Both the position numbers and the translations under genes were made by a program. A stretch of 8,851 nucleotides of DNA from Fidelibacterota bacterium (GTDB taxonomy: Bacteria > Marinisomatota > Marinisomatia > Marinisomatales > TCS56), in NCBI GenBank assembly GCA_030634675.1, contig DAOWAH010000050.1:1-8851 (forward strand). Reading direction: 5' to 3'. Shown piece after piece: positions 1 through 5,459 of the stretch. A model generated the notes under the pieces. It had not been told where the DNA came from. It did not search any database and saw only the letters and a list, made by a program, of their open reading frames with translations. Every line of letters starts with the position of its first letter. Within the stretch, counting starts at the first letter, position 1.

Positions 1-792
1 ATCCTGACTTCCATCATTCTTAACGGTCGTATTAATTTTCAGCAGATGATTGGGCATTCGCACTTGATTGAGTATTTCAACATTTCTTAAAGACAAGTTA
101 TAAGTGGTTTCAGGGACTTTAAGACAATAGATTCGCCAACCGGTAGCGACTGTATCCAGACCACCTTGAGCCAGGAAAACGGTGCTTGGTAGATCTTGAA
201 AATCACTGATAATAAAACATTCACGATTGGGCTCATCTGCAGATAAAGTTGTTAGAACCGAATCAATTGACTGCCAGAGGCGATCAAATGATTGGGTCTG
301 AGCAATTCCATCGACTGCTTTACGAATTTCATTCGGATCGTCCATTTCGCCCGAAAAAATCATTTGCAGCGGATTGGTTTGGTAAATACTCAGGTTTGTC
401 TGCCCCTCAAAGATTGAAATAATATTCGGAACCATTTTACGTGCCAGCGCCAAGCGATTTCCGTTTGGTGTGTCCGCCGCCATACTGGCTGAATTATCGA
501 CAAAAATAACGACTCGCGATTCCAATTCGCCTGCCATCCAACCGGGAACAAAACCGCGCTGGACTGGGCGGGCAAACATCAAGACCAGACAAATTATTAT
601 CAGTACCCGCAAAAGGACTAATAACCATTGTCTCAGTTTTAGTTTACGGATCGTTTCGTGCTCTAATTCCTTAATGAAACGTAATGTGCTGAATTCAATT
701 TCTTTGGTTTTACGGAGACTGAAAAGGTGAATCAGTATTGGTATAGAAGCGGCCAATAAGCCCCAGAGTATGCTTGGTGTCAGGAATGTCAT
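1..792 (-). CDS. BatA-like protein with N-terminal double-TM domain and VWA domain (partial, C-terminus off window)
   Basis: The reading frame is open from an ATG at 792 to the left edge, giving 264 residues and no stop, so the C-terminus is missing. Residues 1-75 match the BatA/'N-terminal double-transmembrane' domain: a TM segment at about 7-25 (FLTPSILWGLLAASIPILIH), a basic linker rich in R and K with a FSTLRFIKEL stretch, a second TM at about 57-75, then an ARP turn. A von Willebrand factor A domain follows, with the MIDAS signature DNSAS (DxSxS) at 99-103 after a hydrophobic strand, and a later strand FIISDFQD at about 193-200. The fold predicts a membrane-anchored, metal-binding, protein-interaction module facing the cytoplasm or periplasm. 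Related Bat proteins in Bacteroidota are tied to aerotolerance or envelope functions, but the true role is unknown. The start overlaps the upstream stop by ATGA, with AAGGA about 10 nt upstream. No MoxR ATPase or BatD is visible here. The family call is firm; the function is not. Confidence 0.9.
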   Translation of the reverse strand, partial: MTFLTPSILWGLLAASIPILIHLFSLRKTKEIEFSTLRFIKELEHETIRKLKLRQWLLVLLRVLIIICLVLMFARPVQRGFVPGWMAGELESRVVIFVDNSASMAADTPNGNRLALARKMVPNIISIFEGQTNLSIYQTNPLQMIFSGEMDDPNEIRKAVDGIAQTQSFDRLWQSIDSVLTTLSADEPNRECFIISDFQDLPSTVFLAQGGLDTVATGWRIYCLKVPETTYNLSLRNVEILNQVRMPNHLLKINTTVKNDGSQD

Positions 793-1379
793 CCGATATA
801 AGTCCTTGCTATATGCATTATGCCACCTGATACTAATGGAATACTGAGATTATCATTCAAACGTAAAGGTAATAATTCTATTGCCATGCCGGTAATAACT
901 CCAATAATGGCAATCATAACAGGAATTGTTGGAACCAGGAAGCACAATGATATACCAACTATAATACCGGCTAAAGTTCCCTCAAAAGTTTTTTCGAAAA
1001 TTTCTATTTTCCCAAAATACGATCCTACCAAGGCAGCCACCGCGTCACTAACCGTCATTATTAAAAGAGCAAAAACAGCGATATCCATGGGAAAAATTAT
1101 TACTGTAATTAAAGAAGCTGTAAAAACCCATGTTGCCCCAGTCAACCGGCCATCAATTTCGGACTTTCGCATCAACGGATTCAAATATTTCGTAAATATA
1201 TTTTTTATCCAATTGATTTTTTGAATGTAATCATGATCTAAAATAAAACTGACAACAACCAATATGGACAAAAGCACAGTCATCATTACACGATCAGGAA
1301 ATAAGTACAAATAAGATAGTGGAATTATCGAACTCGCTAAATGGATTAATTTGCGATATAACTCAGGGGTAGAAAACAA
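789..1379 (-). CDS. SEC59/dolichol-kinase-like integral membrane CTP-dependent lipid kinase
   Basis: A 196-residue polytopic membrane protein with about six hydrophobic segments. The SEC59 family hallmarks occur in order: an N-terminal ELYRKLIHL (6-14), GRLTGATWVFTA (77-88), a membrane-embedded TVSDAVAALVGSYFGK (109-124), KTFEGTLAG (130-138), and a C-terminal IELLPLRLNDNLSIPLVSG (167-185). Family members (yeast Sec59 and Dgk1, plant phytol kinase) phosphorylate polyprenol, diacylglycerol or phytol using CTP; bacterial substrates are mostly unassigned, so dolichol, diacylglycerol or undecaprenol kinase cannot be separated here. The start is TTG, directly after the TAG stop of the PASTA gene, with GGTGAG six bases upstream. 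The first internal ATG (residue 32) would delete the conserved RKLIHL motif, so TTG is preferred. The stop overlaps the next ATG by 4 bp. G+C is low compared with its neighbours (about 34% by hand count of 841-1320). Confidence 0.87.
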   Translation of the reverse strand: MFSTPELYRKLIHLASSIIPLSYLYLFPDRVMMTVLLSILVVVSFILDHDYIQKINWIKNIFTKYLNPLMRKSEIDGRLTGATWVFTASLITVIIFPMDIAVFALLIMTVSDAVAALVGSYFGKIEIFEKTFEGTLAGIIVGISLCFLVPTIPVMIAIIGVITGMAIELLPLRLNDNLSIPLVSGGIMHIARTYIG

Positions 1380-2141
1380 CTATTGCTCACCAATTAACTG
1401 GTTATAGATATCCTGAAGGTCCAGGACACTAACTGTAAGATCAATTGCAATGACCCGGTCAAGAACAGTTTCAGCCGGTATGGATTGACCTAGCACCGTA
1501 TAAGGAATTAAATCTTTATTTTGCCGGTATGAAATTTTTCCAACCCTTAGACGGGATGCAACTAGTCGGTCACGAGCCTTTGATAGGCTAAGACCAAACA
1601 AATCCGGGACCTCAAAAAAATTGGGGGGAACTCCTAAACTAAGTGTCACTTGCACGCCTAACCCTTTTTGGAGGTTATCGCCACCCTTAGGATACTGCCA
1701 AGCCACGGTACCTTGGGGATAATCAGGATTATATTCCTGATAAATTGTATCAATTTCCAGACCAACCTGTTGCAATTCCAGTTCCGCACTACGTTGGGAA
1801 TGTCCCAGTAGATTTGGTACAACGACCATTTTCTCCGGCTGGGCAATTGTAAGCCGAATAGTGCGCCCCGGTTTTACTTTTGTATTTGGTGGGGGATATT
1901 GATCCAACACAGTTCCCGGTTCTATCTCGTTTGAATACCGACTATCGCCAACAATCCCGGTAAAACCCTCTAATTTTAATTGAGCTAATGCGTCTTCCAC
2001 AGAATTGCCACGGATATCCATCAGGTAACGGCTTTCGCCATGGAGTGTATAGCGTGGCAACAATATTGAATTAAACACAATGAATCCAAGCACTGAGAAA
2101 ATGAATAATGCAAACAGATAGCGTCCAAATGACCTAATCAT
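1380..2141 (-). CDS. Membrane-anchored protein with three PASTA domains and no kinase domain
   Basis: 253 residues. The N-terminus has a short basic cytoplasmic tip and one TM helix at about 8-28, so the rest should be extracytoplasmic. Three PASTA repeats follow: about 38-101 (core DIRGNSVEDALAQL ... GTVLDQYPPPNTKVKPG), 105-170 (VVVPNLLGHSQRSAELEL ... GTVAWQYPKGG) and 175-240 (FEVPDLFGLSLSKARDRL ... YTVLGQSIPAETVL). Each shows the VPxLxG-type opening or its equivalent, the helix, and a V-x-x-Q-x-P turn. PASTA domains bind peptidoglycan fragments or beta-lactams in PrkC/PknB kinases and PBP2x, or act as spacers. No kinase, transpeptidase or other catalytic domain is present, and the protein ends soon after repeat 3. 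Its ATG overlaps the rsmB stop by ATGA, indicating translational coupling, with no strong Shine-Dalgarno of its own. It is probably an envelope sensor, anchor or scaffold; the partner is unknown. Confidence 0.9.
   Translation of the reverse strand: MIRSFGRYLFALFIFSVLGFIVFNSILLPRYTLHGESRYLMDIRGNSVEDALAQLKLEGFTGIVGDSRYSNEIEPGTVLDQYPPPNTKVKPGRTIRLTIAQPEKMVVVPNLLGHSQRSAELELQQVGLEIDTIYQEYNPDYPQGTVAWQYPKGGDNLQKGLGVQVTLSLGVPPNFFEVPDLFGLSLSKARDRLVASRLRVGKISYRQNKDLIPYTVLGQSIPAETVLDRVIAIDLTVSVLDLQDIYNQLIGEQ
1386..1391 (-). promoter_or_regulatory. Ribosome binding site deciding the TTG start of the lipid-kinase gene
   Basis: On the minus strand GGTGAG lies inside the last codons of the PASTA gene, six bases before the TTG at 1379. 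It is complementary to the UCACC part of the 16S rRNA 3' end. Together with the conserved N-terminal motif it supports a TTG start rather than the downstream ATG. Confidence 0.6.
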
Positions 2142-3472
2142 TCTGATTTCAATCGGACCGTAAAGATTCCATCAACCCGGTCACGAGGTGGGAAAGTCTC
2201 CATGCAGTGGTCTGGATTTATCCATTCATCTGGTATTAATTGATCGATATTCTCGATCGAAAATCGAGGATTAAATTTAAGAAACGCCGCCACAACATTC
2301 CAATTTTCTTCAGGTTCCAGTGAACAGGTTGAATAAACAAGACGTCCACCGGTTTTCACGGCACGACTGACATTTTTCAATATCCTGAATTGCAGTTGGG
2401 CCATTTCAGCGATATCTGCCAGTTGCCGGCGCCAACGAATATCCGGTCGGCGTCCGATCACACCTGTTCCGGTACAAGGCACATCGACCAGCACAGCATC
2501 AGCTTCAGGTAAGTCAGCTACTGACGCATCTGTTACGGCCCAGGTAATATTATCCCATCCATGGCGGTTATTATCATCTATTGCTTTGCTTACCCGATCC
2601 GAATCGATATCATAGGCATATAGTTGATTGGTGGAATCCCGTCCCATAAGCTCGGCAATGTATACTGTTTTCGTACCAGGTGCTGCACATACATCAAGAA
2701 TAACTTCATCTGGTTGCGGGGCTAGTATTTCAACCACGGCACCGGCTGCACGATCCTGGAATGAGTAGCTCCCGTTTCTAAATAAATCATGCTCACGCAG
2801 GATGCTTCCACCATTAGCAGCCTTAAAAAAAATATCGGTATCAGAATAGCGTTCCAGGTTTACACCAGCGGATTTCAAAGTTCGAACCAAATCTTCAGCA
2901 TTGATTTTATTTGCGTCCCGGCGAATGGTCAATGGGGCTAATTGATTCTGATACTGACATAAATTATTTGCAAATTCTTGACCATGCCGGTTTACCCAAC
3001 GTATCCACAGCCACTCAGGACAGGAATACCAGGCTGCTTGAACAGCCGAATCGTGCTTTTCCGCTGGTTCTTTTGTTGGATCAAGAAGAGTCATTTTTCT
3101 TAGAATTGCATTCACCAAACCTTTGACATGGGCTCCAACCCGCTTCCCTGACAATTCTACCCATGAATTGACTATAGCATATTCAGGGTTAATTCGGTCC
3201 ATCAGCAATTCAAGTGTGGCCAACCGTAGCAGGATCAGCAAGCGCGGTTGTAATGATTTTAATGGCCGCTTTGATATTCCGCTTAACCAGTAATCAAGTC
3301 GTCCCTGCCAACGTGAGACTTCCTGAGTCAGGCTGGTTACGCGATTTCGATCGGGACCCGATAATGAATATTGTTTAAAATAAAAATCCCGAACCTCACT
3401 CAGTCTCTGATTCTGTTCCCGGGCTTGATCCAAGATTTCCAAAGCGGCTTCCCGGGAATCAATTTTATTCAC
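2138..3472 (-). CDS. rsmB: 16S rRNA (cytosine-5)-methyltransferase RsmB
   Basis: 444 residues, the usual size for RsmB/Sun, which uses S-adenosylmethionine to methylate C967 (E. coli numbering) of 16S rRNA. Residues 1 to about 130 are a NusB-like helical RNA-binding domain with PRLLILLRLATLELL and an INPEYAIVNSWVELS stretch. The C-terminal methyltransferase domain has SAM motif I LDVCAAPGTKT (259-269; the common form is CAAPGGKT), an acidic strand YAYDIDSDR, motif IV DVPCTGTGVIGRRPDIRW (330-347) with C333, and motif VI YSTCSLEPEEN (380-390) with the catalytic Cys383. It ends in a typical RDRVDGIFTVRLK strand. The start is GTG: an in-frame TAG lies directly before it, and the next possible starts would truncate the first NusB helix. 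The gene overlaps the end of fmt by 8 bp (GTGAATAA), implying coupled translation. No key residue is missing. Confidence 0.96.
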   Translation of the reverse strand: MNKIDSREAALEILDQAREQNQRLSEVRDFYFKQYSLSGPDRNRVTSLTQEVSRWQGRLDYWLSGISKRPLKSLQPRLLILLRLATLELLMDRINPEYAIVNSWVELSGKRVGAHVKGLVNAILRKMTLLDPTKEPAEKHDSAVQAAWYSCPEWLWIRWVNRHGQEFANNLCQYQNQLAPLTIRRDANKINAEDLVRTLKSAGVNLERYSDTDIFFKAANGGSILREHDLFRNGSYSFQDRAAGAVVEILAPQPDEVILDVCAAPGTKTVYIAELMGRDSTNQLYAYDIDSDRVSKAIDDNNRHGWDNITWAVTDASVADLPEADAVLVDVPCTGTGVIGRRPDIRWRRQLADIAEMAQLQFRILKNVSRAVKTGGRLVYSTCSLEPEENWNVVAAFLKFNPRFSIENIDQLIPDEWINPDHCMETFPPRDRVDGIFTVRLKSE

Positions 3473-4397
3473 CTAAAACATCACTAATCTGAATTTTTAT
3501 CCCACGTAGGAATTCATCTACCGCAAGCCGCCGTTTACCCTCTAACTGGCATTCTTTGACAGCCAGAATTCCCAAACCGGTCTGGACCTGGATTTCATTC
3601 GCTTTTAAGGCAACAATTGTCCCAGGTTGGGGAATATTAGAATCAGATTCAATAACTCGACCAGCAAAAATTTTCAGGCGTTTTTTGCGCCACCTGGTAT
3701 GGGCACCTGGTGCCGGGGACAGACCGCGGATAAGATTCAGGATATCCGCTGCCGATTTAGACCAATCTATCCGACAGATATCCATCGTTATTTTAGGAGC
3801 ACTGGTTACCTGGGTGTTATCCTGTAAGCGTGGTTTGATTGCCGCGGTAGAAACTTTATCGATTGTCCGGATTAGCAGATCGGCCCCAACCAGTTGCATT
3901 CGCTCGGATAAAGAGCCAAAATCATCATCAGGTTCAATTGCGACAGAAATCTGATCCAGTATATCACCTGTGTCTACTTTTGGTTTAATCAGAAAGGTAG
4001 TCAATCCCGTTTCTGAATCACCATTAATCAACGCCCACTGGATTGGCGCCGCGCCCCGATAACGCGGTAGTAATGAAGCGTGTAAATTGATCGACCCGAA
4101 GGCTGGAATACTTAAAACCGCACGAGGTAAGATACGGAAGGCCACGACAACAAACAGATCCGGTTGTATTTTATTTAAGTGGGTGTGAAATTCCGAATCG
4201 TGCAGGGTATCAGGCTGAATGAGTGGTAAGCCAAGATCAGCTGCAGCCTGTGCTACTGCGGATGGTTGCAGTCGTCGTCCTCGTCCGATAGGGCGATCCG
4301 GATTGGTTACAACGGCAATCAGCTCATGCCTGGAATTAACGATACGCTGTAAGCTTGGAAGGGCAAATTCCGGGTTTCCCATAAATACAATACGCAC
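3465..4397 (-). CDS. fmt: Methionyl-tRNA formyltransferase
   Basis: Transfers a formyl group from 10-formyl-tetrahydrofolate to initiator Met-tRNA in the cytoplasm. With the GTG start at 4397 it has 310 residues, a normal length. It begins VRIVFMGNPEFALPSL, the canonical Rossmann opening. An Arg-rich loop DRPIGRGRR (34-42) matches the tRNA-acceptor-binding insertion. The formyltransferase core reads INLHASLLPRYRGAAPIQWA (103-122) with N104 and H106, then DTGDIL (142-147) with D142, which together form the Asn/His/Asp active site. From about residue 205 to the end is the C-terminal OB-like tRNA-binding domain, starting near RIDWSKSA. A longer in-frame TTG at 4424 exists but would add nine residues absent from the family, whereas an excellent ribosome site precedes the GTG. 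The segment VVVAFRILP replaces the common VVVAYGxILP, a form I associate with Bacteroidota. It is separated from def by 80 bp and overlaps rsmB. Confidence 0.97.
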   Translation of the reverse strand: MRIVFMGNPEFALPSLQRIVNSRHELIAVVTNPDRPIGRGRRLQPSAVAQAAADLGLPLIQPDTLHDSEFHTHLNKIQPDLFVVVAFRILPRAVLSIPAFGSINLHASLLPRYRGAAPIQWALINGDSETGLTTFLIKPKVDTGDILDQISVAIEPDDDFGSLSERMQLVGADLLIRTIDKVSTAAIKPRLQDNTQVTSAPKITMDICRIDWSKSAADILNLIRGLSPAPGAHTRWRKKRLKIFAGRVIESDSNIPQPGTIVALKANEIQVQTGLGILAVKECQLEGKRRLAVDEFLRGIKIQISDVLGE

Positions 4398-4400
4398 TAT

Positions 4401-4410
4401 CTCTTCCTCT
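4401..4410 (-). promoter_or_regulatory. Strong ribosome binding site fixing the GTG start of fmt
   Basis: On the minus strand AGAGGAAGAG precedes the GTG at 4397, with AGAGG eight bases from the start codon. This purine-rich site lies inside the longer open frame that starts with TTG at 4424, which argues that the extension is not translated. Confidence 0.7.
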
Positions 4411-4421
4411 GAAACGAATAC

Positions 4422-4437
4422 CAATCAGTATTGATTG
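4422..4437 (-). repeat. Short inverted repeat in the def-fmt gap
   Basis: Plus-strand CAATCA (4422-4427) and TGATTG (4432-4437) form a perfect 6-bp inverted repeat around a 4-base loop. An alternative pairing, AATAC (4417-4421) with GTATT (4428-4432), overlaps it. There is no T-run on the fmt side, so it is not an obvious terminator. It could fold in the 5' leader of fmt or act as an operator half; the function is unproven. Confidence 0.4.
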
Positions 4438-4438
4438 A

Positions 4439-4452
4439 TAACACTAGTGTTA
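4439..4452. repeat. Perfect 14-bp palindrome in the def-fmt gap, candidate operator
   Basis: TAACACTAGTGTTA reads the same on both strands, with no spacer, in the only non-coding gap between def and fmt. It sits 42 bases before the fmt start codon. Zero-loop palindromes of this kind are typical of dimeric repressor sites rather than of RNA hairpins. I do not recognise the regulator, and chance occurrence in an AT-rich gap is possible. Confidence 0.4.
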
Positions 4453-4477
4453 ATCTGTGATAAAAAGGGGAAACTCC

Positions 4478-4999
4478 TCATTGAATAAGTTTGCCGTGGG
4501 AGAGCCGTTCTATTTCCTTCAATTCCTTGCTGAACTTCATTTTAACTAAAGGACTGGTACGATCGATTATGAACAGGCCATTTAAATGATCAGTTTCGTG
4601 TTGAATAACTCGGGCTGTTAACCCTTCAAAAGTTTCGGTTTTTACGGCACCATCCAAGGTTTGAAAGCTCAACTTGATAGTTTCCGCTCGCTTTACATCA
4701 AAACGTATCTCCGGCAGCGATAAACAGCCTTCTTCCGTTACTGATTCACCTGATTTTTCAATAATTGTGCTGTTAACAATAACCAATGGTTCATCAGCTT
4801 CTTCCGTGTGTGTCACATCCACGACCATTAGATTCATGTCCAAGCCAATCTGATTGACGGCCAGGCCGATACCTTCCTTTTCGTACATCGTATCCAGCAT
4901 GTCATGAATGATAGGTCCGAGTGCTTTAAAATCAGTTACAGCCCGGCATTTTTTCCTGAGAATCGGGTTACCGAATAATGTTACCTCTTTAACCGCCAT
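4478..4999 (-). CDS. def: Peptide deformylase
   Basis: A 173-residue metallohydrolase that removes the N-formyl group from nascent proteins at the ribosome exit. All three family motifs are present: motif 1 GIGLAVNQIG (43-52, G-x-G-h-A-x-x-Q with Q50), motif 2 EGCLSLPE (90-97, metal ligand C92), and motif 3 QHETDHLNG (133-141, metal ligands H134 and H138, catalytic E135). The N-terminus VTLFGNPILRKKCRAV is typical, and the lysine-rich C-terminal helix resembles the ribosome-binding tail of classic type I enzymes. In motif 1 Val replaces the usual second Ala and Asn replaces the common Pro; this should be tolerated. The ATG shares its A with the yajC stop (TAATG), so the two are probably translated together. 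fmt lies 80 bp downstream, the common def-fmt pairing. The start is unambiguous. Confidence 0.97.
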   Translation of the reverse strand: MAVKEVTLFGNPILRKKCRAVTDFKALGPIIHDMLDTMYEKEGIGLAVNQIGLDMNLMVVDVTHTEEADEPLVIVNSTIIEKSGESVTEEGCLSLPEIRFDVKRAETIKLSFQTLDGAVKTETFEGLTARVIQHETDHLNGLFIIDRTSPLVKMKFSKELKEIERLSHGKLIQ

Positions 5000-5343
5000 T
5001 AGGCCTGTGCTTGTATTGAGTCCTCAGTTGATACATTATGGGCTAAACCAGCAATTCCGCTTCTGGTAACCGTTAATTCAACATTTTTATCAACCTTTAT
5101 AACAACCGTCTTTCCTTTATCTTTCAATCCGGCAATAGTTCCCTGTATGCCACCAATAGTCACAACCTTATCACCTTTTTTCAATGCATCAAGCATTTGC
5201 TGCTTTTCGCGTTGTTTTTTGGATTGTGGTCTGATCATAAAAAAATAAATAATGGCAAAGATAAGGATGAAGGGTAAGAAGGTAGCGATTCCACTACCAC
5301 CTTGTGCCGAACCTGAACCGGCCATTGCATTTAAAATTTCCAC
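4999..5343 (-). CDS. yajC: Sec translocon accessory subunit YajC
   Basis: 114 residues, the usual length. YajC associates with SecDF and YidC at the inner-membrane Sec translocon. A Gly/Ser/Ala-rich N-terminus is followed by one TM helix at about 20-36 and the diagnostic IRPQSKKQREKQQML motif (37-51), then the small basic domain LKKGDKVVTIGGIQGTIAGL (54-73), which is the conserved GD.V.T.GG.xG.I pattern. The start is GTG at 5343, with AGGAG six bases upstream; an internal ATG (residue 7) lacks such a site. In many bacteria yajC lies beside tgt and secDF. Here it is coupled to def instead, and no secD is visible in the window. A candidate promoter precedes it. Confidence 0.96.
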   Translation of the reverse strand: MEILNAMAGSGSAQGGSGIATFLPFILIFAIIYFFMIRPQSKKQREKQQMLDALKKGDKVVTIGGIQGTIAGLKDKGKTVVIKVDKNVELTVTRSGIAGLAHNVSTEDSIQAQA

Positions 5344-5349
5344 TAAATT

Positions 5350-5354
5350 CTCCT
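5350..5354 (-). promoter_or_regulatory. Ribosome binding site deciding the GTG start of yajC
   Basis: AGGAG on the minus strand lies six bases from the GTG at 5343. This is optimal spacing and supports GTG over the ATG six codons downstream. Confidence 0.7.
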
Positions 5355-5370
5355 GTTATTAAGTGTGCCG

Positions 5371-5399
5371 AAATTAGAATGGCTGCTTAGGATTAACAA
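5371..5399 (-). promoter_or_regulatory. Weak candidate promoter for yajC-def and downstream genes
   Basis: On the minus strand TTGTTA (5399-5394) and TAATTT (5376-5371) are separated by 17 bases, the ideal sigma-70 spacing, but they match the consensus at only 4 and 3 of 6 positions. The downstream element continues as TAATTTCG, close to the Bacteroidota TAnnTTTG box, with a TTG 20 bases upstream. This is the only gap of any size before the yajC-to-batA run, so some promoter is expected here. The exact assignment is tentative. Confidence 0.3.
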
Positions 5400-5406
5400 G
5401 TAATCC
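5390..5406. repeat. 6-bp inverted repeat overlapping the candidate -35 of yajC
   Basis: Plus-strand GGATTA (5390-5395) and TAATCC (5401-5406) pair around a 5-base loop. There is no T-run on the downstream side, so it is not a standard terminator for the kinase gene. Its overlap with the candidate -35 element would suit an operator, but the repeat is short and may be chance. Confidence 0.35.
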
Positions 5407-5459
5407 GGTAACTGTTCGGGATTGATATCATCACAACGAATCAACTAAACACAGGTATA

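Noticed and set aside
470..730. An 86-codon plus-strand open frame opposite the BatA-like gene
   Set aside because: The minus-strand frame is open for 264 codons with clear BatA and MIDAS motifs, so this is a shadow.
3556..3954. A 132-codon plus-strand open frame opposite fmt, and the 134-codon frame at 820-1224 opposite the lipid kinase
   Set aside because: Both are complementary to well-supported genes, lack family motifs, and have no separate promoter or ribosome site that I can support.
4398..4424. A nine-codon extension of fmt from a TTG at 4424
   Set aside because: Fmt normally starts within one or two residues of RIVFMG, and a strong AGAGG site sits eight bases before the GTG at 4397, inside the extension.
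4458..4477. A possible rho-independent terminator after def (AGGAG, TTT, CCCCT, then a T-run on the minus strand)
   Set aside because: The stem is only about five pairs with an A-C mismatch and a 3-base loop, too weak to call, although the T-run is real.
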